Assembly: GCA_947625605.1 (NCBI GenBank)
Contig: CANQOY010000003.1
Coordinates: forward strand, 1 to 64,000
From: an uncultured Clostridia bacterium
Lineage (GTDB): Bacteria > Bacillota > Clostridia > Christensenellales > Borkfalkiaceae
DNA length: 64,000 bases
Direction of reading: 5' to 3'
In this document: piece by piece, positions 21,829 through 31,614 of the stretch
How positions within the stretch are numbered: the first letter of the stretch is position 1
How the letters are laid out: the number at the start of each line of letters is the position of its first letter
Translations under genes and position numbers: made by a program
The notes under the pieces: model-generated
The model's input: the letters and a program-made list of their open reading frames with translations, nothing else
Told to the model about the DNA's origin: nothing
Database searches by the model: none

Positions 21829-24800
21829 ATGAAACGCATTCAAGACAAGTTATTTCTCACGGTGAACGCCGCATTTTTTGCGCTCACCGCCGCGGGGTGC
21901 GTCCTCTACATTCTATATGGTACGCTTCCCGTCAAGGCCGCCGCGAGCGCGGCGTTCCTGCTCCTCGCGCTCTTCAATGTGATCTTGGCGCTCGTCCGCG
22001 GGAAGGGCGGCTACCCGCTCTGCAAATATTTGCTGCTCGCAGGGCTCGCCCTCGCCTTTGCGGGGGATATCGCGCTCGAATACGAGTTTATCGCGGGGAT
22101 CGCGCTCTTTGCGGCGGGGCATGTCCTGCTCATCGGCGCCTTCCATGCGCTCAAACCGCTCGGCTGGCGGGATATTTTGCCCACCCTGTTGCTCGCGGGA
22201 GGGTCCGTGTGCCTGCTCGTGCTGCTCCCCGCCTATGACTTCGGCGATCTCCTCGCGCCCGTTCTCGTGTACGCCGTCGTGATCTCGGCCATGCTCGGGA
22301 AGGCGGCGGGCGTCCTGCTCGACCGCAAGCTCGACCTTGCCATGCGGCTCGGCGTGTTCGGCGGCGCGCTGCTCTTCTTCGCCTCCGACCTCTTTCTGAC
22401 CTTTGCCAACTTCACCGCATTTGCGTTCGACTTCTCCGTGCCCTGCCTCGTGACGTATTACCTCGCCACCTATCTGCTGGCAGTGACGGTGTATCTCGCT
22501 TCCGCGACGGGGGAACGGCGCGAAAGCGTTCGGATGAATGTGTTCGCACGGCTCTATTGCCGCGCGTTTCAGGGCATCTTCCGCCTCGCCATTCCCTTCA
22601 TGCCCTACCGCAAGCCCAAACTGCTCGAAAATTGCGGGGAGGCCGCTTCCCTCATCCGGGAAAAGGGCAAGCGCCGCCCGCTCATCGTGACGGACGCGGG
22701 CGTCCGCGCGCACGGCGTACTTGCGCCCGTGACGGAGGCGCTCGATCGGGCGGGTATCGCCTATGAGATCTTCGACGAGACGCCCGCAAACCCCACCGTG
22801 TCCGCGATCGAGGCGGCATTTTCGCTCTACCGCGAACGGGGATGCGACTGCCTCATGGCCGTGGGCGGCGGCTCGCCCATGGACTGCGCAAAGGGCGTCT
22901 GCGCGCGCATCATCTGCCCCAAAAAGCCGCTCGTCCGCATGCAGGGCATCCTCAAAGTCATCGGCTTTGCGCCCCTCTTCATCGCCGTGCCCACCACGGC
23001 GGGAACGGGGAGCGAGGCGACCATCGCCGCCGTCGTCACCGATGAAAAGACGCACCATAAATTTACCGTGCTCTCCTTCTGCCTCGCACCCAAATACGCG
23101 CTTTTGGACCCCGTTCTGACCAAGACGCTCCCGCCTGCTCCCACCGCGGAGACGGGGCTCGACGCGCTGACCCACGCCGTGGAGGCTTACATCGGCCGCT
23201 CGACGACCCGCATGACGCGCCGCCTTGCCGTGAGCGCCGTGAAGCGCATCGACAAAAATCTGCTCACCGCCTACCGCGACGGAGAGAACCTTGCCGCGCG
23301 CAGGGAGATGCAGCTCGCCGCCTATGAGGCGGGGCTTGCGTTCACCGTCTCCTATGTCGGGTATGTGCATGCCGTGGCGCACTCTCTGGGCGGCGCATAC
23401 AACCAACCGCACGGCAGGACAAATGCCACGCTCCTGCCCATCGTGCTCCGCATGTACGGCAAATCGGCGGAGAGGCGGCTTGCCAAGCTCGCCCGTTTGA
23501 GCGGCGTCTGTGGGGAACCGCTTCCGCGCCATGAAGCCGCCGAGTCGTTCCTCGCATGGATCGAGGATCTCAACGAACAGACGGGGATCCCGAAGTCGAT
23601 CGAAATCGCGGAAGAGGATATCCCCGCGCTGGCGAAAAACGCCGCGGCAGAGGCGAATCCGCTCTATCCCGTGCCCCGCCTCATGGACCGCACCGCGCTC
23701 GAAGATATCTACCGCGCGGCGCGCACGCGGCATGTCCTCTCCTCCGAGGAGGCGCTCGCGGCGCAGAAGAAGCATTTTGCGTCGGGCGCGACATTAGATC
23801 TCAAAACGCGCAGACGCTATCTGGAAAAACTGTACACCGCGCTTGTGGAACGCGAAGGGCAACTCAACGACGCGCTCAGAGCCGATCTCGGGAAGAGCGC
23901 GTATGAAAGTTATATGTGCGAAGTGGGCATGGTACGGGCGGAAATCGCCCATCTCCTCAAACACCTCCGCGGCTACGCCAAGGAAAAGCGGGTAAAAACG
24001 CCGCTCGCGCAGTTCGCCTCCCGTAGCTACAAAAAGCCTTCGCCCTACGGATGCGTGCTCGTGATGAGCCCGTGGAACTACCCCGTTCTGCTCACGTTGG
24101 AACCCCTCGCCGACGCCATCGCCGCGGGCAACTGCGTCATCGTCAAGCCCTCCGCGTACTCCCCCGCGACGAGCGACGCGCTCAAAGCGCTGCTTTGCGA
24201 CGTGTTCCCGCCCGAGCTCGTCTATCCCGTGCTCGGCGGCAGAGCGGAGAATGCGGCGCTCCTCGACCTGCCATTCGACAAGATCTTCTTCACGGGAAGC
24301 GTTGCCGTCGGGAAAGAGGTGATGCGGCGCGCCGCGGAAAGGCTCATCCCCGTCACCCTCGAACTCGGCGGCAAGAGCCCCTGCATCGTAGACGAAACCG
24401 CGGATATCCCGCTCGCCGCAAAGCGCATCGTGTTCGGGAAATTCTTGAACTGCGGGCAGACATGCGTCGCGCCCGACTATATCCTCGTGCACCGCTCCGC
24501 CGAACAGAGGCTCCTCGCCGAACTCAAACGGCAGATCCAAAGGCAGTTCGGCGAACGGCCGCTCGAAAACGCGGACTACGGGAAGATCATCAGCGAAAAG
24601 CACTTCCGCCGCATTGCGGCGCTCATCGACCCCGCCAAGGTGTACTGCGGCGGCGAATCGGACGAAAAAACGCTCCGCATTGCGCCCACCGTTCTGCAAA
24701 ATGTGACGCGGGAGGACGGCGTGATGCAGGAGGAGATCTTCGGCCCCGTCCTGCCCGTGCTCGTGTATGACGACGAGGGGGAGATCATCGCGGACATCAA

Positions 24801-25107
24801 CGCGGGCAACGCCCCGCTCGCGCTCTACCTCTTCACCTCGAAAAAGGAGACCGAGCGCAAGGTTATGTCGCGCGTCGCATTCGGCGGCGGGTGCGTGAAC
24901 GACGTCGTCATCCACATCGCCTCTTCCGAGCTGCCCTTCGGCGGCGTGGGCGCGAGCGGCATGGGCGCCTATCACGGCAGGGCGGGCTTTGAATGCTTCT
25001 CGCACACGAAAGGCATTGTGGACAAGAAAACGTGGATCGATATGCCCATGCGCTATCAGCCGTACGGGAAATTCTTCGAAAGGCTCGTGCGCTTCTTTAT
25101 GAAATAA
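21829..25107 (+). CDS. Tri-domain fusion: YhhN lysoplasmalogenase-like, Fe-alcohol dehydrogenase and aldehyde dehydrogenase
   Basis: One uninterrupted 1092-residue ORF with three enzymes. Residues 1-225 form an eight-helix YhhN/TMEM86-type domain (AGDIALEYEFIAGIALFAAGH, FFASDLFLTFANF); the family hydrolyses the vinyl-ether bond of lysoplasmalogen, releasing a fatty aldehyde. Residues about 250-630 are an iron-type alcohol dehydrogenase (AVGGGSPMDCAK, PTTAGTGSEAT, GLDALTHAVEAY, HAVAHSLGGAYNQPHG). Residues about 640-1092 are a class-3 aldehyde dehydrogenase (MSPWNYP, LELGGKSP, Cys879 in NCGQTC) ending in a basic amphipathic tail as in fatty-aldehyde dehydrogenases. The domain order is opposite to AdhE. 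The start at 21829 has GGAGGT. I infer a membrane-tethered machine that releases and then oxidises or reduces plasmalogen aldehydes. Confidence 0.9.
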   Translation: MKRIQDKLFLTVNAAFFALTAAGCVLYILYGTLPVKAAASAAFLLLALFNVILALVRGKGGYPLCKYLLLAGLALAFAGDIALEYEFIAGIALFAAGHVLLIGAFHALKPLGWRDILPTLLLAGGSVCLLVLLPAYDFGDLLAPVLVYAVVISAMLGKAAGVLLDRKLDLAMRLGVFGGALLFFASDLFLTFANFTAFAFDFSVPCLVTYYLATYLLAVTVYLASATGERRESVRMNVFARLYCRAFQGIFRLAIPFMPYRKPKLLENCGEAASLIREKGKRRPLIVTDAGVRAHGVLAPVTEALDRAGIAYEIFDETPANPTVSAIEAAFSLYRERGCDCLMAVGGGSPMDCAKGVCARIICPKKPLVRMQGILKVIGFAPLFIAVPTTAGTGSEATIAAVVTDEKTHHKFTVLSFCLAPKYALLDPVLTKTLPPAPTAETGLDALTHAVEAYIGRSTTRMTRRLAVSAVKRIDKNLLTAYRDGENLAARREMQLAAYEAGLAFTVSYVGYVHAVAHSLGGAYNQPHGRTNATLLPIVLRMYGKSAERRLAKLARLSGVCGEPLPRHEAAESFLAWIEDLNEQTGIPKSIEIAEEDIPALAKNAAAEANPLYPVPRLMDRTALEDIYRAARTRHVLSSEEALAAQKKHFASGATLDLKTRRRYLEKLYTALVEREGQLNDALRADLGKSAYESYMCEVGMVRAEIAHLLKHLRGYAKEKRVKTPLAQFASRSYKKPSPYGCVLVMSPWNYPVLLTLEPLADAIAAGNCVIVKPSAYSPATSDALKALLCDVFPPELVYPVLGGRAENAALLDLPFDKIFFTGSVAVGKEVMRRAAERLIPVTLELGGKSPCIVDETADIPLAAKRIVFGKFLNCGQTCVAPDYILVHRSAEQRLLAELKRQIQRQFGERPLENADYGKIISEKHFRRIAALIDPAKVYCGGESDEKTLRIAPTVLQNVTREDGVMQEEIFGPVLPVLVYDDEGEIIADINAGNAPLALYLFTSKKETERKVMSRVAFGGGCVNDVVIHIASSELPFGGVGASGMGAYHGRAGFECFSHTKGIVDKKTWIDMPMRYQPYGKFFERLVRFFMK

Positions 25108-25123
25108 ATTCTGCCTGCGCCTT

Positions 25124-25132
25124 CGGACATGG
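25124..25132 (+). repeat. CGGACATGG motif, intergenic after the tri-domain enzyme
   Basis: Exact copy followed by GTGGCC, 16 nt after the stop. Confidence 0.7.
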
Positions 25133-25182
25133 GTGGCCGATCCCGCGTAAAAACTCCTCAACCGAACCGCCTTGAAAAACGC

Positions 25183-25209
25183 AACCCGCCGACATGGTCG
25201 GCGGGTTTT
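25183..25209 (+). terminator. Terminator after the tri-domain enzyme
   Basis: Perfect stem AACCCGCCGAC/GTCGGCGGGTT with loop ATG and trailing T residues. The loop and flanks spell GACATGGTC, overlapping the dispersed motif core. Confidence 0.9.
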
Positions 25210-25264
25210 GCCATTCATTTTGTTTTACTTCGGGCGACGCGGAGGCTCAACACACAGAACAACC

Positions 25265-26026
25265 TTATAGCAATAGCACAACCAAAATAACAGTAAGGGC
25301 AAGTAAAGCGCCTCCGACTACCCCTAAAACAATCTTTTTGTTGCGTTTTCGTTTGAGCCTTCTTTCCTCCTCACTCTTTGCGGTTTCACCCATTGGAAAA
25401 ATCTCCGCACTCATTGATTCTTCTCTCGAATCAAGTAGACCCACTGTAAAGCTTGAACCATCCGATTGCTTTATATGAATGGGGAATATTCCAACAGCAA
25501 CAGGCTCTCTCAATTTTTCAAGTGAATCATAAGTAACTCTTTCAAGATCGACGTAAACACCATTCCATCCCTCCACTTCTTCATCCAACGCTTTTTTCCC
25601 CTTTGATCTCAGCAACCCTTTCAAAGAATACTCATCGGAACTGTATACGGTTACACCCAAATTGGCTTTTCTCATAACTTTTGAAAAATCATCGGCTGAC
25701 AAATCTTCTGTGTTTATCCATAACAAGCACTCAAAACTAAAAAGTTTTTTTATGCGTCTTGTCATATCCGATCCAATATACTTAACTTCGCCCCAAGCGG
25801 TTGCATTGACCCGAACAGGCACAATTTTCGGACATAATCCCACATCAATCCCGTCGATGCCATTTACCGAAGCCAATAACGATGCCTTTGTGGGAGCATA
25901 TTGAGAAAGAAGTTTATAGTCTTCCGATTGTACATAATTTCGCAATGCGGAGAGTGCGCATTGATAGACTGCTGCTAATCTTTTTACATCCTCTTCCTGC
26001 TGTGCCGTCATGTTTTCGTTTTCCAT
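25265..26026 (-). CDS. Tail-anchored protein of unknown function in an AT-rich insert
   Basis: A 253-residue protein I do not recognise. A soluble N-terminal domain (about 1-225) precedes a basic stretch (EEERRLKRKRNKK) and one C-terminal membrane helix (IVLGVVGGALLALTVILVVLLL), a tail-anchored layout facing the cytoplasm. Base composition is clearly more AT-rich than the neighbours and codon choice differs, which suggests horizontal transfer together with the divergent XRE regulator. The start follows CAGGAGAAAATC and an exact-consensus promoter. A regulated toxin, defence or stress role would be speculation. Confidence 0.75.
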   Translation of the reverse strand: MENENMTAQQEEDVKRLAAVYQCALSALRNYVQSEDYKLLSQYAPTKASLLASVNGIDGIDVGLCPKIVPVRVNATAWGEVKYIGSDMTRRIKKLFSFECLLWINTEDLSADDFSKVMRKANLGVTVYSSDEYSLKGLLRSKGKKALDEEVEGWNGVYVDLERVTYDSLEKLREPVAVGIFPIHIKQSDGSSFTVGLLDSREESMSAEIFPMGETAKSEEERRLKRKRNKKIVLGVVGGALLALTVILVVLLL

Positions 26027-26050
26027 GATTTTCTCCTGTGTTTTTCTTTT

Positions 26051-26079
26051 ATTATATAAGAAGTTTAGTTCTTTGTCAA
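26051..26079 (-). promoter_or_regulatory. Consensus promoter of the AT-rich tail-anchored gene
   Basis: Exact TTGACA, 17-nt spacer, exact TATAAT on the minus strand. Confidence 0.88.
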
Positions 26080-26087
26080 TGATTTTA

Positions 26088-26101
26088 AGAAGATTTCTTC
26101 T
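26088..26101. promoter_or_regulatory. Inverted repeat between the AT-rich gene and the XRE gene
   Basis: AGAAGA-TT-TCTTCT lies between the divergent genes, beside the -35 box of the minus-strand promoter and 12 nt before the XRE start. A likely operator of the small XRE protein. Confidence 0.55.
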
Positions 26102-26112
26102 AAAATTATTGT

Positions 26113-26316
26113 ATGATAGCTGAACGAATCAAAGAATTACGCACAGAAAAAGGGCTCTCGCAAGCACAACTCGGGAAAATAATCGGAGCAAGCCAAAAGG
26201 CAATCGATTTTTGGGAACGAGGCATTCATGAGCCAAAGGCGAGCTATATCATCGCCCTCTGCGACCATTTTGGCGTTTCCGCCGATTACCTCCTTGGAAG
26301 AAAGGAAATAGAATAA
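26113..26316 (+). CDS. XRE-family transcriptional regulator
   Basis: A 67-residue Cro/CI-type helix-turn-helix protein, essentially one DNA-binding domain (LRTEKGLSQAQLGKIIGASQKAIDFWERG) with a short tail (FGVSADYLLGRKE) typical of the family. It is divergent from the tail-anchored gene and shares its AT-rich composition, so the pair looks like one acquired unit. The start codon has no ribosome site and lies 6 nt after a TAAAAT box, so the mRNA may be leaderless. Confidence 0.9.
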   Translation: MIAERIKELRTEKGLSQAQLGKIIGASQKAIDFWERGIHEPKASYIIALCDHFGVSADYLLGRKEIE

Positions 26317-26473
26317 TCCTTTCCGTCTCCCCGTTTAGAGAGAAGAAGATAATTTAATTAAAATCGAGATATCTCAATAACGGCACCCGCGGCTATGCCA
26401 CGGGTCATGTTCAAATTAACATTTATTCAAGGAGTCGTAACGAGAGAAGCGGCGAGAAAGGATTTGGACGAAA

Positions 26474-27400
26474 TCACTTCGGGCGGTGCGGAGGGCGGCT
26501 GCGCCGCGCAAGCGTCAATGCGCCGAGAGAGATCGCTGCGCCGAAAAGAAGCAGCGCGAATGAAATCGCCCAACCCCATGCGTCCATCGAGACGGCGCTT
26601 CGCGCGAATGGCGCATAGATCGCCACGACGGAGCCCGTCACAAAGCCGAGAATGGCAAAGTACGTCGCGCGGGGGAACCGCTTCAACAGATGGCGCATAA
26701 ACAGAGAGATCAGGAAAAATCCCACAAGCATGCCGCAGCCCGCCGTCAACAGGACGGAGATGCTGACAAGAGGCTGTGTGCCCCTGAGGACGAACTCCGT
26801 GATGACGGAGACGAGGGGCGCATAGTAGCCGAAAATGAGGAGGAGCATGGAGCCCGAAATGCCGGGGACGACGAGGGCGCACGCGGCGACGGCCCCCACG
26901 AGGAACAAGAGGAGGTATCCGCCGAAGTCGAGGCGGTACAAGAATCCCTCGGCATGTTTTGCCGTGGGAAGAAACGCCAGCCCCGCCGCAACGAGGCAGG
27001 GAAGGAGGAAGGCCACGGCGTTCTTGAACGTAGGGCGCCCCGGTGCTTTCTCCTTGATGGCGGGAAGGCCGCCGAGCGCAAGCCCCACAAAGAGGGTCAC
27101 CGTGGGAACGGGATAGCGGCTGAGCCCCCACTGGATGGGAAACATGAGGGCGGCCGCCCCGAGCGCGGCCCCGATCGCCATGGGAAGCAGGGTGGAGAGA
27201 CTGCGCCTGAAATGCGAAAAGATCCCAGCAACGCTCTCCACGAGCCGCTCATAGACGCCGAGGATCGCCGCGACCGACCCTCCCGAAAATCCCGGAATGA
27301 TGAATGCAATGCCGATCGCCGCCCCCCGCAGGATATCCAACAGGAAGGCGGCGATCTTGTTTTGTCTCCCCTCGGAGGGAGTTGCGGCAGAGGGATCCAT
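26474..27400 (-). CDS. DUF368 polyprenyl-phosphate transporter (PopT-like)
   Basis: A 308-residue polytopic membrane protein of the DUF368 family, whose members recycle undecaprenyl phosphate across the membrane for cell-wall synthesis. The duplicated signature is visible: GAAIGIAFIIPGFSGGSVA near the N-terminus and ACALVVPGISGSMLLLIFGYY in the second half. Eight or more helices are predicted by eye. It is monocistronic. A Spo0A-box match (TGTCGAA, 27459-27465) lies about 60 bp upstream of its start. The 26317-26473 gap holds no gene. Confidence 0.9.
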   Translation of the reverse strand: MDPSAATPSEGRQNKIAAFLLDILRGAAIGIAFIIPGFSGGSVAAILGVYERLVESVAGIFSHFRRSLSTLLPMAIGAALGAAALMFPIQWGLSRYPVPTVTLFVGLALGGLPAIKEKAPGRPTFKNAVAFLLPCLVAAGLAFLPTAKHAEGFLYRLDFGGYLLLFLVGAVAACALVVPGISGSMLLLIFGYYAPLVSVITEFVLRGTQPLVSISVLLTAGCGMLVGFFLISLFMRHLLKRFPRATYFAILGFVTGSVVAIYAPFARSAVSMDAWGWAISFALLLFGAAISLGALTLARRSRPPHRPK

Positions 27401-27551
27401 TTCCCTCTATTTTATTGCACTGCCGCGATGATATGTGAGAAATCTTTATTTCGATTTTTGTCGAATTAAAGCATTTTTGCGATTTTTTTGCTAAAATTAC
27501 GTCATTTTTTGGATTTTTGCGAATTTTCTCCATTTGGAGAAGCGGCGTTCT

Positions 27552-28961
<1,410 letters not shown>

Positions 28962-29966
28962 TTACGCCTCCGTTTCGGACATGGTACCCTTGATCACTGC
29001 GAGGAGGGAATATTCGCCCTCCGCGTCCAACGAAACTTCCCAGATCATGATCCCGCCGTATTGCTTCGCAAGCATGCACTTTTCGCGCATCAGCTCGGCG
29101 CCGTTATACGCCACGCCCTCGAAGAGATCCGCATGAAAATTCCCGACGTCCACCGCGATCAGATCGGAGAACGGGACGTAGGAATCCCAATTCAGGCTGC
29201 CGTTGCTGCGGTAGCCGCGCCCGTAAAAGGGCACGCCGAGCACGAGCTTTTCGCGCTCGATCCCTTTCTGCGTGAGAAAATATCCGAGGGACGCCTCGGC
29301 GAACGCATACGAGGAGTGGGAGGCGCTGTCCGCATCGTCGTCGTATGCCATGACGTTGACGAAGTCGAAACAGGCATACGTCTCGGGCGCGACCTTCTCG
29401 GAGACCCACTGCGCCGTCGCCGCGGTGAGGACATATCCCCTCTCGTCGCAGAGCGCGCGCAGGGAGCGCACCCAGCCCGCATAGTACTCCCAGATCTTGT
29501 GGTTTGAGGCGAGCTCGATATCGAGGTCGATGCCGTCCAGCCCGTGCGATCCGCAATATTGTATGATCTTGGCGTTGAACTCCGCCATCTCCTCGGGCGT
29601 ATCCAGCAGGGGCAGGTAGCCGTCGCATCCCCCTCCGCCGCCGAGCGCCGCCAAGACCTTGACGTCCGCCGCGTGCGCCCGCGCCACGAGGTCCGCCATG
29701 TCGGCGTCCGGGATCGAACAGGAGAGCTCGCCCTGCCCGTTCGGATTGCAAAACGCCACGTTCAGGTGGGTGAGCGCGGTGAAATCGAGCTTGCGGTAGA
29801 AAGAATAGGACCAATCGGGCAGATACCCGACGACGCGCGTTCTCGATGCAAGATCTTCGGGGTCCGTCGGCTCCTGCGGCTTCCCCGCGCAGCCGCACAG
29901 GCACATTGCCGCGGCCGCCGCCAACGCAAACGCACACATCGCCTTGGTCCTCAAACGCTTCCTCAT
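28962..29966 (-). CDS. GH18 family glycosidase lipoprotein
   Basis: A 334-residue exported lipoprotein with a glycoside hydrolase 18 domain, expected to cut chitin-like or peptidoglycan N-acetylglucosamine chains at the cell surface. The N-terminus has a signal with a lipobox near CLCGC. The catalytic motif DxxDxDxE is present (DGIDLDIE). VVGYLPDWS opens the barrel as in spore-cortex and chitinase relatives. The ATG at 29966 is chosen for the GGAGGAG site and signal peptide; the 943-codon ORF in the track runs on through a repeat. The last codons hold the dispersed motif. It is divergent from the ThuA-like lipoprotein. Confidence 0.9.
   Translation of the reverse strand: MRKRLRTKAMCAFALAAAAAMCLCGCAGKPQEPTDPEDLASRTRVVGYLPDWSYSFYRKLDFTALTHLNVAFCNPNGQGELSCSIPDADMADLVARAHAADVKVLAALGGGGGCDGYLPLLDTPEEMAEFNAKIIQYCGSHGLDGIDLDIELASNHKIWEYYAGWVRSLRALCDERGYVLTAATAQWVSEKVAPETYACFDFVNVMAYDDDADSASHSSYAFAEASLGYFLTQKGIEREKLVLGVPFYGRGYRSNGSLNWDSYVPFSDLIAVDVGNFHADLFEGVAYNGAELMREKCMLAKQYGGIMIWEVSLDAEGEYSLLAVIKGTMSETEA
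28976..28984 (+). repeat. CGGACATGG motif, 3' end of the GH18 gene
   Basis: Exact copy followed by TACCC; antisense, read as GTMSE. Confidence 0.7.
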
Positions 29967-29997
29967 CTTCTTCTCCTCCGCACATCTTTCTGATGGT

Positions 29998-30026
29998 ATC
30001 ATACCGCCGAAAGGGCGTTTTGTCAA
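29998..30026 (-). promoter_or_regulatory. Promoter of the GH18 gene
   Basis: TTGACA, 17-nt spacer, TATGAT on the minus strand, 31 nt before the ATG. Confidence 0.8.
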
Positions 30027-30096
30027 CCTCGTCGAGGGAAAATTTCCGCGCATGGCCGCAAGCGGGCGAAAACCGCGCCGCCTTCCGTTCCCCCTC

Positions 30097-30125
30097 TTGC
30101 ATTTTTGCCCGAGGTGTGCTATAAT
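30097..30125 (+). promoter_or_regulatory. Promoter of the ThuA-like lipoprotein gene
   Basis: TTGCAT, 17-nt spacer, TATAAT; AAAAGGAG precedes the ATG at 30210. Confidence 0.8.
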
Positions 30126-30209
30126 CTCCGTGAAGCCGCTTTCTCGCGGAAAATATCCCCCCGCGGCGCCCCGTAAGCGGAAGGCCGCCGCCCAAAAGGA
30201 GATACGGAC

Positions 30210-31181
30210 ATGAAAAGGACGCTGAAACTTTTCCTGAGCCTTGCCACGGCGCTGGGCGTCGTCTGTGCCCTCGCCGCCTGCGGCGAGCCCCACAAGCACA
30301 ATCTGGTTTGGCTGCACAGCCCCACCGAGCACTGGCAGGTGTGCACCGTCCCCGGGTGCGACGGCTCCTTCGACGAAGCGCGCGGCGAGCATGTCGGCTC
30401 CCCGTGCGAGGTCTGCGGACCCGCCTTCCGTGCGGTCGCCTTTTATACGGGCATCAACGATCAGGCGCATGTGAGTTTCGTCAACGAGGCCAATCAATGG
30501 TTTGCGGAACAGGCCGTCGCGTGCAACTTTCTCTATGAGGCCACGAACGATTGGAGCAAGCTCAACGACGAATTCCTCGAAGAGTACGACCTCGTGCTCT
30601 TCCTCGACACGCGGCCCGAAGAGGCCTCCGCGCGCGAGGCCTTTGAGCGGTACATGAAAAACGGCGGCGCGTGGATGGGCTTCCATTTCAGCGCGTTCGC
30701 CCTCACGCCCTCCGACTACGAGCAGAATTGGGATTGGTACCACGACGAATTCCTCGGCTCGGGGGAGTATGTGAGCAACACCTGGGAACCCACGGCCGAA
30801 GTCCTCAAAGTGGAGACGCACGATCACCCCGCTACGGAGCATCTTCCCGATACCTTCCTCTCGCAGCCCTGCGAATGGTATGCGTGGGAGTTTGACCTCA
30901 GGGAGAATCCCGATATCACCATCCTCGCCGCCCTCGACTCCACCATCCCCGAATCGAGCTTCCCAGTAGGGAACAACAAGGAGAAACCGTGGGAGATCTG
31001 GCAGGACGGTTACTACCCCGTCGTTTGGGCGAACAACAACTATCGGATGATGTACCTCAATATGGGGCACAACCTCGTCACCTACGGCAGCAACAGCCGT
31101 GATCTCTCCTCCACGTTCGGCAACGAAGAGCAGGACCGCCTCGTGATCGACGGAATGTTCGGCCTGACAAGGCCGGAATAA
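30210..31181 (+). CDS. ThuA-like domain lipoprotein
   Basis: A 323-residue lipoprotein (signal peptide and lipobox ending LAAC at Cys24). A short Cys/His segment follows (HKHNLVWLHSPTEHWQVCTVPGC), similar to small zinc-binding stretches found in surface proteins of gut clostridia. The main domain (about 70-320) resembles ThuA-like, class-I-amidotransferase-fold proteins linked to sugar metabolism (AFYTGINDQAHVSFV, GGAWMGFHFSAF, VVWANNNYRMMYLNMGHN). It is divergent from the GH18 lipoprotein, hinting at a shared role in extracellular glycan use. Confidence 0.78.
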   Translation: MKRTLKLFLSLATALGVVCALAACGEPHKHNLVWLHSPTEHWQVCTVPGCDGSFDEARGEHVGSPCEVCGPAFRAVAFYTGINDQAHVSFVNEANQWFAEQAVACNFLYEATNDWSKLNDEFLEEYDLVLFLDTRPEEASAREAFERYMKNGGAWMGFHFSAFALTPSDYEQNWDWYHDEFLGSGEYVSNTWEPTAEVLKVETHDHPATEHLPDTFLSQPCEWYAWEFDLRENPDITILAALDSTIPESSFPVGNNKEKPWEIWQDGYYPVVWANNNYRMMYLNMGHNLVTYGSNSRDLSSTFGNEEQDRLVIDGMFGLTRPE

Positions 31182-31199
31182 ATATCCAATCGATTGCCC

Positions 31200-31520
31200 T
31201 ATTGTCATACCGCCCCGCCCGCACGTTCTTATCGTTGTCCAAGGGCGGCACGAGCCCGCAAGGGCGAAGTATTTCGCGGAGCGGGCGAGTGACTCCTCTT
31301 GGTCGATGGCGGACTTCGTATAGGGGGATTCTCTCGGGGCGTTGCCCCTCGGAATGACAGGAAGAGACAAGGACATGGTTCTTCCTGTCATACCGAGGCC
31401 GCGGAGCGGGCGAGTGTATCCCCTTGGTCGTTGACGGACTTCGTATAGGGGGATTCTCTCCTCCCTCGCAGGCTCAGTCGTCGGAATGACAGCGTGGGAC
31501 AAAGCGTGCGGAGCGGAATG
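31200..31520. repeat. Dispersed intergenic repeat, family B (copy 2)
   Basis: Reverse-complement relative of 2590-2960, itself internally duplicated: GACGGACTTCGTATAGGGGG-type and GCGGAGCGGGCGAGTG-type segments each occur twice within the block. It fills the gene-free 31182-31614 interval. Confidence 0.8.
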
Positions 31521-31555
31521 ACAGCGTGGGACAAGGCATTTTCGTTTAGATAGCC

Positions 31556-31592
31556 AAGGGGAGGCAACCGATTGCCTCCCCTTCATGATTTT
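31556..31592. terminator. Hairpin between repeat block and minus-strand gene
   Basis: Perfect 12-bp stem AAGGGGAGGCAA/TTGCCTCCCCTT, with ATTTTT downstream on the plus strand. Confidence 0.75.
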
Positions 31593-31614
31593 TCGAAAAT
31601 ATGCGACAGATTGC

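Noticed and set aside
21829-25107. AdhE-type bifunctional alcohol/aldehyde dehydrogenase
   Set aside because: Domain order is reversed (ADH before ALDH), the ALDH is class 3 rather than CoA-acylating, and a YhhN membrane domain is fused in front.
26395-26700. 101-codon plus-strand ORF downstream of the XRE gene
   Set aside because: Lies mostly antisense to DUF368, lacks a ribosome site and has no coding character.
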